DNA of 18,086 nucleotides from AL-N1 sp039178835 (GTDB lineage Bacteria; Chloroflexota; Chloroflexia; Chloroflexales; Roseiflexaceae): NCBI GenBank assembly GCA_039178835.1, contig JBCDFA010000131.1, forward strand, positions 1 to 18,086, in the 5' to 3' direction. Of this stretch, positions 8,005 to 15,809 are shown one piece after another; positions within the stretch are counted from its first letter, which is position 1; the number at the start of each line of letters is the position of its first letter. The notes under the pieces were generated by a model, which saw only the letters and a list, made by a program, of their open reading frames with translations, searched no databases and was not told where the DNA came from. A program made the translations under genes and the position numbers.

Positions 8005-8660
8005 GTTTTCCTCCATGCCATGGCCTACAATGTTGCATTGTTATGTGTATCCAATGTCTTGTTTTCGGTGATAACACATCCTCCTCGATAATTTTTTGTG
8101 AGAAATACTTTGATCTGAACCTGCACCTTGCCAAATATATGTTTGACTTGTTGCAGGTTCAGCCTCATTTTTGATGTATCAATTGAACTAACACTTAAGC
8201 CCCTTTTCTCATATCTGATAAACATGCTCAGGAGCATATAGTATTTCAGATATGGAATGAGGTGTAGAGATGACGAACAGTGATTGTTCAGCGTAGTAAC
8301 TCCCCGTACCTCCCTTGAAAGTAGAATGTGCATAACACGTATAAAGACGGCTGCAAGAAATATTTGGCCAGCGAAATAGTGGCTGAAATACCATAAGTCA
8401 TCTGGCGATAATCCTGATGTGCTGAGCACAAGTTGGTGGTATAACGAACAGAGGCTTAGATATTTTGCTGTGTCGTGAGCCGTATGTGTCAAATCTGTTA
8501 ACTTTGTATAATATTACCTTGTTTGATTTATACAATTATTTTGTTTTAGGTTATAAAATTTGATACTTTGATATAGATAATATATGAAATTCATATATAA
8601 TGGACTCATAGTATATGGGTTGGCCATGTTTTAATACTTATACATGAAGGAGGATTGTAT
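8005..8660. other. Long AT-rich intergenic region, no supported gene
   Basis: About 650 bases separate the esterase from the next gene. A minus-strand open frame (8025-8492) exists, but its TTG start lacks a ribosome-binding site and its product shows no recognisable motif, so I do not call it. From about 8490 to 8645 the DNA is markedly AT-rich, with two TATAAT hexamers (8507-8512 and 8596-8601), either of which could serve the downstream gene, though neither has a good -35 at the right distance. The AT-richness stands out from the rest of the window and could reflect acquired DNA or a large regulatory region. Confidence 0.5.
8115..8162. repeat. Perfect 11-bp inverted repeat in a 48-bp palindromic element
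   Basis: CTGAACCTGCA (8115-8125) and TGCAGGTTCAG (8152-8162) are exact reverse complements, separated by 26 bases that contain a second partial dyad (CAAATATATGTTTG). It may form an extended hairpin in RNA or be an operator or remnant of a small mobile element. It has no T-run on either side, so it is not a clear terminator. Confidence 0.6.
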
Positions 8661-9962
8661 ATGCGGACGCTATGGCGGATGTTGTTGGTCTTGGTTATGA
8701 TATTGGGGGCGAGCCTTATCGGACCATCCGTGCTTGCTCAAGTAGAGCAAGTAGAGCAGGTAGAGGATGACGTGTGTCAAGAAGGCGAGTTTTCGACGGG
8801 GGCACTGTGGCTTATCTGTATCCCTGAGAATAGTTGGAATCAAGATGTGATTGTTTTTGCCCATGGGTATGTTCCATTCAATGCACCACTGGACTTTTAT
8901 AATCTTGAGCTTCCTGACGGAACTTTTATTCCTGATTTGGTACAAGATTTAGGGTTTGCTTTTGCCACAACCAGCTATCGTCAAAACGGGCTTGCTATTC
9001 TTGAGGGATCTGATGATATTCGCGATCTGGTAAACTTCTTTCCTGAGGTTGCCGGCCAAGAGCCACGTCGTGTCTATATGACGGGTGCATCAGAAGGAGG
9101 GATCATTACGACTCTCTTGATGGAACAATCCCCAGAATTATTTAGTGCTGGATTACCATTATGTGGTCCTGTCGGAGATTTTCAACGCCAACTCAACTAT
9201 ATTGGTGACTTTCGGCTGCTCTTTGACTATTTCTTCCCTGATGTGCTGCCGGGTGGGCCAACTGCGGTACCATCGGAATTGATTGACAACTGGGAAACAG
9301 TGTATATTCCGCTCATCCAGCAGATCATTGCCGACAATCCTGACTCTATTGACCAATTGATCCGTGTGTCAGGTGCGGCGATTGATCCTAACGATCGATC
9401 CACCATAGAGCAAACGGTGCTTCAGTTGTTGTGGTATAACGCGTTTACCACGAATGACGCAGTAGAAAAGCTCAATGGTAACCCATATGATAATATTGGC
9501 CGCCAGTACGAAGGCTCCAGCAATGATGAGTTGTTGAATCAAAGCGTCCCACGTATTGCTGCTGACCCAGCGGCTCTTGCAGAAGTCCAACGGTATGAGA
9601 CGACCGGGCAGATAACCAAACCGATGTATATGTTGCACACAACTGGTGATGAGATTATTCCGATTTGGCATCACGAACTGTATAGCCAAAAAGTAGGTTC
9701 TTCATTCACCTTCGTTCAGGGCACGCCTGATCGGTATGGTCATTGCAACTTTGCCTCAAGCGAGATTCTTGTAGCTCTGGGTGTGTTGGTACTTTTTGTC
9801 AATATAGGTGATGCAGTAGATAATCCTGAAACTGTATCAATCCAAACAAAAGGGCGACAGTTGGACAGTATCCTGCAAGAGTTTAGTCGCAAGTCTGGTG
9901 TGCCGATGGAAGAGTTACGTGAGGCCGAAAACCAATTGGGAATAGAGCTACGTACCAAATAA
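8661..9962 (+). CDS. Secreted alpha/beta hydrolase (esterase/peptidase-like)
   Basis: From the ATG at 8661, with AAGGAGGA immediately upstream (8647-8654), the product is 433 residues. An in-frame TTG at 8655 falls against the ribosome-binding site and is unlikely. A Sec signal peptide is clear: basic start MRTLWRM, a hydrophobic core to about residue 24, and a VLA-Q cleavage site near 26. The mature part begins with a tandem VEQVEQVED stretch coded by three near-identical 9-base units. The alpha/beta hydrolase core has FAHGY (67-71), nucleophile Ser144 in MTGASEGGIIT, Asp330 in LHTTGDEIIP and His361 in RYGHCNF. A cap-like insert lies between Ser and Asp. Substrate is unknown; prolyl-oligopeptidase-like, tannase/feruloyl-esterase-like or lipase-like roles are all possible. 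Confidence 0.8.
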   Translation: MRTLWRMLLVLVMILGASLIGPSVLAQVEQVEQVEDDVCQEGEFSTGALWLICIPENSWNQDVIVFAHGYVPFNAPLDFYNLELPDGTFIPDLVQDLGFAFATTSYRQNGLAILEGSDDIRDLVNFFPEVAGQEPRRVYMTGASEGGIITTLLMEQSPELFSAGLPLCGPVGDFQRQLNYIGDFRLLFDYFFPDVLPGGPTAVPSELIDNWETVYIPLIQQIIADNPDSIDQLIRVSGAAIDPNDRSTIEQTVLQLLWYNAFTTNDAVEKLNGNPYDNIGRQYEGSSNDELLNQSVPRIAADPAALAEVQRYETTGQITKPMYMLHTTGDEIIPIWHHELYSQKVGSSFTFVQGTPDRYGHCNFASSEILVALGVLVLFVNIGDAVDNPETVSIQTKGRQLDSILQEFSRKSGVPMEELREAENQLGIELRTK

Positions 9963-9976
9963 GTACTACTTGCACG

Positions 9977-10005
9977 ATCTGGGAGATTGTCAAAATCTCC
10001 CAGAT
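9977..10005. terminator. Strong hairpin between convergent genes (bidirectional terminator)
   Basis: ATCTGGGAGATT (9977-9988), loop GTCAA and AATCTCCCAGAT (9994-10005) form a perfect 12-bp stem centred between the hydrolase stop (9962) and the gatA stop (10027). Flanking T-runs are short on both sides, so efficiency is uncertain, but position and stem strength fit a shared terminator. Confidence 0.75.
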
Positions 10006-10026
10006 TATTGTAATCTCATTGTGTGG

Positions 10027-11508
10027 CTAGGTTGCCAGGTTTGGCCGATACGTATGCCAATCCGTCACTCGTTGATACGCATCGCCTACCCGGAGAAGCG
10101 TTGCTTCATCAAAAGGTTTGCCAATAAGCTGTAGTCCTACCGGCAAATCCTCACTGAAACCACATGGTACTGTCAATCCAGGTACACCAGCCAAGCTGAC
10201 TGGGATAGTAAAGGCATCTCCAAGATACATCGCCAACGGATCATCGATTTTTTCGCCGATTCGAAAGGCCACGGCAGGGGCTGTAGGTGCAGCAATGATG
10301 TCAACTTGCTCAAAGGCTTGTTGGTAGTCTTGACGAATCAGTGTTCGGACTTGCTGCGCCCGTCGATAGTAGGCATCGTAGTACCCAGCAGAGAGTGAGT
10401 AGGTGCCAAGCATAATACGTCGGCGTACTTCTTCACCAAAGCCTGCACCACGTGTTTTTTCGAGCGTGTCCCAGTAGTTTGCACCATCTTGTTCGATGCG
10501 TGAGCCATAACGAACACCATCGTAGCGTGCGAGATTAGCGCTGGCTTCGGCGGGTGCAACAATATAATAGACAGGCACGGCGTATTTCGTATGTGGTAGC
10601 GATATTTCCACTACTTCGGCGCCTTGGTCATGTAGGACATCAATCGCTGTTTGGATAGCTGTCTTAACACCAGGTTGCATACCGTCGACGAAAAATTCTT
10701 GTGGTACTCCGACCCTCAGCCCGCGTATATCACCGGTTAGGGTCGCCGTATAATCAGGAACTGGCTCAGGGGCTGAGGTGGCATCGTTGGGATCAACACC
10801 GGCCATAACGTTCAGCATCATGGCGCAATCATGTGCGGTCCATGCCAGCGGGCCGATCTGATCGAGAGATGAAGCAAACGCAACTAGGCCATACCGTGAA
10901 ATACGCCCATAAGTGGGTTTGAGACCCGTTACACCACACATCGAAGCTGGTTGACGAATCGATCCACCTGTGTCAGTTCCGAGGGTCCCTAGGGCCTCAC
11001 CGGCAGCAATGGCAGCAGATGAACCACCGCTTGAGCCGCCTGGCACACGAGCAGTGTCCCAGGGATTGCGTGTGGTAATGAAGCCACTGTTCTCGGTTGA
11101 AGAACCCATGCCGAATTCGTCACAGTTTAGTTTGCCAAGGAGCACCGCTCCCGCTGATTTCAGTCGTGCTATTGCTGTGGCGTCAAAGGGCGGTACATAT
11201 CGTTCGAGTATTTTGGACGCACATGTGGTGGTCACATCTTTCACCGAAATGATATCTTTTATTGCTAAGGGAATGCCTAACAGAAGCCTGTCAGCGTCAT
11301 CAGTTGACGGGGTTTGTTGCAGCCGGTCATCGGCAGCCCGTGCCTGCGCAAGCGCACGTTCAGCGTCAACCTTCAGGAAGGCATGTACCGTATCTTCGAT
11401 AGCAGCGATATGATCAAGATATGCTTGTGTCAGTTCGACGGATGTTGTTTCACCGCGATCCAGCAATGTGCGAGCTTCTGCAATAGTGAGTTTAGATATG
11501 TCGGCCAT
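10027..11508 (-). CDS. gatA: Asp-tRNA(Asn)/Glu-tRNA(Gln) amidotransferase subunit A
   Basis: The 493-residue amidase-signature subunit of GatCAB releases ammonia from glutamine, so that mischarged Glu-tRNA(Gln) or Asp-tRNA(Asn) can be amidated. The catalytic Ser-cisSer-Lys triad is visible: Lys84 in PLAIKDII, Ser159 in RVPGGSSGGSSAA and Ser183 in TDTGGSIRQPAS. NCDEFGMGSSTENSGF upstream and the C-terminal PTAPAVAFRIGEK...AGVPGLTVPCGF pieces are GatA-type and not general amidase. The ATG is preceded by GAGGGGG at 5-base spacing. gatB and gatC are not in the window, so the complex is encoded at separate loci. Its neighbour upstream is a sugar transferase with no functional link. Confidence 0.94.
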   Translation of the reverse strand: MADISKLTIAEARTLLDRGETTSVELTQAYLDHIAAIEDTVHAFLKVDAERALAQARAADDRLQQTPSTDDADRLLLGIPLAIKDIISVKDVTTTCASKILERYVPPFDATAIARLKSAGAVLLGKLNCDEFGMGSSTENSGFITTRNPWDTARVPGGSSGGSSAAIAAGEALGTLGTDTGGSIRQPASMCGVTGLKPTYGRISRYGLVAFASSLDQIGPLAWTAHDCAMMLNVMAGVDPNDATSAPEPVPDYTATLTGDIRGLRVGVPQEFFVDGMQPGVKTAIQTAIDVLHDQGAEVVEISLPHTKYAVPVYYIVAPAEASANLARYDGVRYGSRIEQDGANYWDTLEKTRGAGFGEEVRRRIMLGTYSLSAGYYDAYYRRAQQVRTLIRQDYQQAFEQVDIIAAPTAPAVAFRIGEKIDDPLAMYLGDAFTIPVSLAGVPGLTVPCGFSEDLPVGLQLIGKPFDEATLLRVGDAYQRVTDWHTYRPNLAT

Positions 11509-11547
11509 AGGCCCCCTCTCGAAATAATGATCCGTTGCGCATGCTCT

Positions 11548-11553
11548 ATTATA
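11548..11553 (-). promoter_or_regulatory. Candidate -10 element for gatA
   Basis: A perfect TATAAT on the minus strand lies in the short gap between the sugar transferase stop (11556) and gatA, about 40 bases before the gatA start. No good -35 is found at 16-18 bases, so this is a weak call; gatA may also be read through from the polysaccharide genes. Confidence 0.35.
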
Positions 11554-11555
11554 GC

Positions 11556-13028
11556 TTAATATCCCTTCAGTTTGCCCGAAAGAATCTCAACAATTGTTTT
11601 AATGATGATTTTAATATCAAACAGGAGTGACCAGTTTTCAACGTAGTAGAGATCATAGCGTGTTCGCTCTTCGATACTGGTATCTCCACGCAAGCCATTG
11701 ATCTGTGCCCAGCCAGTAATGCCCGCTTTTTGTTTGTGTCGACGCATATATCGGGGAATACGCTGGCTGAATCGTTCAACCCATATCTCTTGTTCAGGTC
11801 GTGGCCCGACAACACTCATTTCACCACGGAGCACGTTGATAAATTGAGGGAGTTCATCCAACGAATAGCGCCGCAGGAAGGCCCCCAGCCGTGTGACCCG
11901 CGGATCATCTTTTGTTGTCCAGGCAGCTATCTGTGGAGCGTCTTGACGCATACCACGAAATTTGAGCAACGGAAATGGTCTTCCATCAAGACCGACACGT
12001 GGCTGCACAAAGAAGACCGGCCCTGGGGACTCGAGACGAATAAGAACGCCAATTAATAACATGATAGGCGAGAAGAACGTCAAGATGAGTAATGACACCA
12101 CAATATCGAGTGCTCGTTTCAGCGCTCTGTTCAGGGGGTTATCCAAAGCAACATTTTTAATCCCCAGCAAGGGCAGACCTGTTACATCACCCACCGAGAC
12201 ATCATTGTTCGTAATAAGTTGAAACGTATCTGGATAAAGTTTGATCTCTACCGACTCATCTTCGGCCAAGGCTACAATATCAAGCACCTCATGTGATGTG
12301 CGTCCTGAGACTGCGATAATGATCTGGTCAGCCTGTGTTGCACGAATTACACGACCAAGTGAGGTAGTATGCCCCAGTACTGGCACACCATCAATCATAG
12401 TGCCGACGGGGACATTTCGAGAGATAAATCCCTGTACCCGGTATCCCAGGCCTGGTGCACGACGGATGATGTTGTATACAACCTGCCCTGGATCACGTGC
12501 TCCCACAATCAACACACGTCGTGTATCGAACCCTCGTTTCCGCAATGCAACCAGAATTTCGTGGTAGCCCATCCGCATGAATAATGTGGCACCGATGGCC
12601 ATGATCCAAGTGATAACCTGGATTTGCTCATTCACCGGTATCGTTTGTAGCTCAAACTGAGGCAACAGCGCATTGATGACGATACTGGCAACAATACCAA
12701 GCGAAATGGCAATAAATACTTTGAATGCTTCATCTACACGGGAAGAACCCCGCTGCAATGTATACAGTCCAGTGGAAAAAAAACTTACCATAAATGAAAC
12801 GTTGAGCAATACCACAAACCATAACAATGATCGTTGATAGAGTGGATCTGAAAGTGCGAGTGTATCGTTCCACAGGTAGTAGTATGATGCTATTAACACA
12901 CCGTTCATGGCCAGCACATCACAACAAACCAGGATGAGTGGCAGTAAGACACGATAGAGCTGTGTTGATTTGTTGCGAACCTTATCCGACCCGGCGCGCG
13001 GCTGCGGGGCGGAGGAAATTACGGCCAA
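11556..13028 (-). CDS. Polyprenyl-phosphate sugar phosphotransferase (exopolysaccharide initiating enzyme)
   Basis: The 490-residue membrane enzyme transfers a sugar-1-phosphate from a nucleotide sugar to undecaprenyl phosphate, the first step of lipid-linked polysaccharide synthesis (WbaP/WcaJ type). Four membrane helices occupy about residues 22-155. A Rossmann-like CoA-binding fold follows (RRVLIVGARDPGQV, from about 169). The C-terminal sugar transferase domain (about 305-490) starts with a membrane-embedded hairpin and shows FFVQPRVG, PLLKFRGM, SLDELPQFINVLRGEMS, VVGPRPEQ, KAGITGWAQINGLRGDT and YYVENWSLLFDIKII. The start is TTG at 13026-13028: it has a strong AAGGAGG (13038-13044) 9 bases away, and no better in-frame start exists near the domain. 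It overlaps the upstream glycosyltransferase by 47 bp. Confidence 0.9.
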   Translation of the reverse strand: MAVISSAPQPRAGSDKVRNKSTQLYRVLLPLILVCCDVLAMNGVLIASYYYLWNDTLALSDPLYQRSLLWFVVLLNVSFMVSFFSTGLYTLQRGSSRVDEAFKVFIAISLGIVASIVINALLPQFELQTIPVNEQIQVITWIMAIGATLFMRMGYHEILVALRKRGFDTRRVLIVGARDPGQVVYNIIRRAPGLGYRVQGFISRNVPVGTMIDGVPVLGHTTSLGRVIRATQADQIIIAVSGRTSHEVLDIVALAEDESVEIKLYPDTFQLITNNDVSVGDVTGLPLLGIKNVALDNPLNRALKRALDIVVSLLILTFFSPIMLLIGVLIRLESPGPVFFVQPRVGLDGRPFPLLKFRGMRQDAPQIAAWTTKDDPRVTRLGAFLRRYSLDELPQFINVLRGEMSVVGPRPEQEIWVERFSQRIPRYMRRHKQKAGITGWAQINGLRGDTSIEERTRYDLYYVENWSLLFDIKIIIKTIVEILSGKLKGY

Positions 13029-13923
13029 GGCTCCATGCCTCCTTGAGCGTGATACCGGCTTCGATCATAATATTGAACAGTGTTGGTGCTGTTGCTGCGT
13101 AATGCTTACGATGAAAGACCCGCATTGCGTGATAAAAATGTCTGATCGATGCAAATGGTCGTTGACTACTTGACGCACGTTTGTAATGATGCACGATAAC
13201 ATGTGGTGTATACTTAATGCGCCATCCATATTGTTTAATACGATATGACCAGTCTAAATCTTCACCATACATAAAAAATTCTTCGTCGAGCAGCCCTACT
13301 TCTTGGATTACCGAACTTCGCAATAGCATACACGCTCCGACCAATGCATCCACATCGACCTCAATATCAGGGTCGAGATAGGTCATATTATACCGGGCAA
13401 ACCGTGGGCTCCGTGGAAACAACCGTGAGAGACCTATTGCATGATAGATAAAGGTGGTTGGTGTCGGAAATGCTCGACGACAGGCCAAATCGAGTGTTCC
13501 GTCTGCGAGTAGCAATTTTGGACCTACAGCACCAACATCTGGGTAAGCTTCAATGTAGCGAATCAATCCATCCAGAGTTTGGTCTGGAACTACAGTGTCG
13601 CTGTTGAGCAGCATTACATAGTCAGGTAGATATGCGATGTCTGAAGCCATCTCCTGTCTTTCAGGATCGAGCTTCGGTAGCGCTAGGATTTCTCGCAACG
13701 CCAAATTATTTGCATATGCGTAACCACCATTATGAGTGTTAGCAATGAGATGGACCATCGGAAACGTGCGCTGTACCATAGCAACACTGCCGTCAGACGA
13801 GGCGTTATCAACCACCCAGACATCAACACGATGTCGAGTTGTAACCGCAAAGATCGATGTGAGGCAATCACGTAGCAGTTCTCGTGTATTATAATTGACA
13901 ATAACAATCGCAAGTGATGACAT
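12982..13923 (-). CDS. GT2 family glycosyltransferase (rhamnosyltransferase-like)
   Basis: From the ATG at 13923 the product is 313 residues beginning SSLAIVIVNYNTRELLRDCL, the usual N-terminus of inverting GT-A transferases. A longer in-frame start at 14004 would add 27 basic, non-conserved residues and is rejected. Motifs are VVDNASSDGSVAMV (nucleotide site), MLLNSDTVVPD (metal-binding Asp motif) and VGLLDEEFFMYGEDLDWSYRIK (catalytic-base region), the set seen in dTDP-rhamnosyltransferase-like GT2 proteins. It adds sugars to a lipid-linked intermediate at the inner membrane face. Its 3' end overlaps the sugar transferase that would start that lipid intermediate, so the two form a functional pair. 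Sugar donor is not determinable. The ribosome-binding site (GGTGAT) is weak. Confidence 0.87.
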   Translation of the reverse strand: MSSLAIVIVNYNTRELLRDCLTSIFAVTTRHRVDVWVVDNASSDGSVAMVQRTFPMVHLIANTHNGGYAYANNLALREILALPKLDPERQEMASDIAYLPDYVMLLNSDTVVPDQTLDGLIRYIEAYPDVGAVGPKLLLADGTLDLACRRAFPTPTTFIYHAIGLSRLFPRSPRFARYNMTYLDPDIEVDVDALVGACMLLRSSVIQEVGLLDEEFFMYGEDLDWSYRIKQYGWRIKYTPHVIVHHYKRASSSQRPFASIRHFYHAMRVFHRKHYAATAPTLFNIMIEAGITLKEAWSLGRNFLRPAAARRVG

Positions 13924-14033
13924 AAGGCATATCACCGTGTTCTGTCTAGAACGAACAATGGCATTTTTTGTGCCAGTGCGTATACATCTCTTCCTGGAGA
14001 CCATTGTAAAGGATACGCGAAAACGGCTCGCTT

Positions 14034-14042
14034 ATTATACCA
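14034..14042 (-). promoter_or_regulatory. Extended -10 promoter of the polysaccharide pair
   Basis: On the minus strand TGGTATAAT lies in the 131-bp gap between the glpD stop and the glycosyltransferase start, identical over nine bases to the element at 4311-4319. No good -35 is present, as is usual for extended -10 promoters. It predicts a leader of about 100 bases. Confidence 0.55.
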
Positions 14043-14054
14043 CGCGATTTTGAT

Positions 14055-15809
14055 TTAATATGATGGGCTTGTCAACCTGTGGGGTCGTGTCATACGACGC
14101 CATAGAGCCAGTAGCGCCAGTACCGCAGCGGCAATACCCACGGCATAAGGCCATTTGGTGGTTGTTGAGGTGTGTTGGTCTGCCGTGACGGTTGGGTGAA
14201 CTGTTCTCCACTCTGGTATGTGTTCAGTCGATGGTATGCCATAGTAGCGCTGCCACAGTTCCCAATAGCGTGCTATTTCTTGCTCCCAGCGATCTGCATC
14301 CCAATCAAGTTCTGGTTCACACATAGCACGAATGCGATCAATATAGGCAAGCCCTCCATGCGGTAATACAAGACCAAGCCGAGTCCGGCGTAACAAGAGA
14401 TCGTCGAGATGTACCACCGACTCTGCGTGTGCGGCCCAGCATAACTCTGCCCAGAGTGTCTGCGTACCCGCGATTGGTTGTAATTCATCGGGATGGGCTA
14501 AATGTATGAGATTTGCCGCCCTTGCACCGTAGCGGCCTAGCAGACGGGTTCGCTCAAATAAGGTTAATCTGTTTGCGGCTGCTGGAAGCGCTGTATCGAC
14601 TGGGTCGATGGTCGGCGCCTTGGTATCAAAAATGGGGGCATTCGGCAGAAGTGTTTTGGCTGTTTTCAACGCATCCAGTGCAATGACACGAAATGTTGTG
14701 AGTTTGCCGCCTGTCACACTGAGGAGTCCTTCTTCCAGCCACACCACATGGTCGCGCCCTTCCTTTGATGGATCACTTTTCCCCGTGTTGATCACTGGAC
14801 GGACGCCAGCATAAGTGGCCAAAATATCGTCAACCTGTAACGACAGTGAGGGAAAGTGATGATCACAGGCAGCGAGCAAATAGGCAACTTCTTCACCACT
14901 GATATGGGGTTCTTCATTGAGATCGTGCTCATGATCGAGGTCAGTTGTTCCGACCAGTGTCACGCCCTCCCAGGGATACACAAACACAGGCCGCTGATCG
15001 GTTGGATGGAGGAAACTAATGGCTTGAGCTACCGGAAAGCGCCATCCAGGGAAGATAAGATGACTCCCCCGTAGCGGACGTATTCGTGCGGTTCCACCTA
15101 CATCAGCGCGTAGTTGATCGACCCAGGCGCCAGTCGCGTTGATGACCACATGTGCGTGTAATGCAACGATCTGCCCAGAGGCTACCTCCCGCACCTGAAC
15201 ACCACATACACGATGGTCTTCCTTGAGAAGTTGTTCTGCCTGCACATAATTGATTGCAACACCACCGGCGTTTTGCGCTTCCTGTAGCACACGTAAAACA
15301 AGACGCGCATCGTCCGTCTGGGCATCCTCGAAGGCCAGACCGCCGTCCAGACGTTCATCACTGATGCGTGGTACTAGCATAGCAAAGTCGGTGGCGCTGT
15401 AGAGGTGATTACCCCAGCGCATGGCCATCAAATCATACAATGACAGACCAATCTGATAGGTCAGCTTGTTCGCCTCACCGTTATACGTTGGCATCAGAAA
15501 GCCTAGCCGTGTCACCAAACCGGCACCAACCTCCAACAGGTTTTGGCGTTCACGAACCGACTGATAGGTGAGCCCAATCTGCCCCTGCTTGAGGTAGCGC
15601 AGACCTCCATGGACCAGTTTTGAAGATCGGCTCGAGGTACCCCATGCAAAATCACGTTGCTCTACTAACAAGGCACGCAATCCAGCCCGCGCCGCTTCAC
15701 GCAGAATACCGGCTCCTGTGATACCACCCCCAATAACGATGACATCCCATTTGGCTGTCTGCTCAAGTAATTGCCATGTCTCCCCACGTCGTAGTCTATT
15801 CTGTGCCAT
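14055..15809 (-). CDS. glpD: Glycerol-3-phosphate dehydrogenase (FAD-dependent) with C-terminal membrane helix
   Basis: GlpD oxidises glycerol-3-phosphate to dihydroxyacetone phosphate at the membrane, passing electrons to quinone. From the ATG at 15807-15809, preceded by GAGGAGGGG, it has 584 residues. A start at 15833 is possible but lacks conserved sequence. The FAD loop VIVIGGGITGAGILREAARAG (GGGITG at 27-32), then FAWGTSSRSSKLVHGGLRYL, LRPLRGSHLIFP, VTLVGTTDLDHEHD and VTGGKLTTFRVIALDAL are GlpD hallmarks. A DAO_C-type C-terminal domain follows. Unusually, residues about 554-571 (AVGIAAAVLALLALW, flanked by RRMTRPHR) form a C-terminal membrane helix after a Thr-rich linker. Its start overlaps the upstream flavoprotein by 14 bp, so translation is coupled. 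Confidence 0.92.
   Translation of the reverse strand: MAQNRLRRGETWQLLEQTAKWDVIVIGGGITGAGILREAARAGLRALLVEQRDFAWGTSSRSSKLVHGGLRYLKQGQIGLTYQSVRERQNLLEVGAGLVTRLGFLMPTYNGEANKLTYQIGLSLYDLMAMRWGNHLYSATDFAMLVPRISDERLDGGLAFEDAQTDDARLVLRVLQEAQNAGGVAINYVQAEQLLKEDHRVCGVQVREVASGQIVALHAHVVINATGAWVDQLRADVGGTARIRPLRGSHLIFPGWRFPVAQAISFLHPTDQRPVFVYPWEGVTLVGTTDLDHEHDLNEEPHISGEEVAYLLAACDHHFPSLSLQVDDILATYAGVRPVINTGKSDPSKEGRDHVVWLEEGLLSVTGGKLTTFRVIALDALKTAKTLLPNAPIFDTKAPTIDPVDTALPAAANRLTLFERTRLLGRYGARAANLIHLAHPDELQPIAGTQTLWAELCWAAHAESVVHLDDLLLRRTRLGLVLPHGGLAYIDRIRAMCEPELDWDADRWEQEIARYWELWQRYYGIPSTEHIPEWRTVHPTVTADQHTSTTTKWPYAVGIAAAVLALLALWRRMTRPHRLTSPSY

Noticed and set aside
8025..8492. Minus-strand open frame of 155 codons in the gap after the esterase
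   Set aside because: TTG start without a ribosome-binding site, no recognisable motif, composition unlike the neighbouring genes; more likely chance in a non-coding stretch.
12982..14004. Longer glycosyltransferase form starting at 14004
   Set aside because: The extra 27 residues are basic and unlike the family, which begins right at the SSLAIVIVNYNT block; it would also begin too close to the likely promoter region.
14943..14958. Sequence resembling the FadR operator (GTTCCGACCAGT half-match)
   Set aside because: It is inside conserved glpD codons (GTTDLDHEHD), only one half-site matches well, and it is not near a promoter; probably chance.
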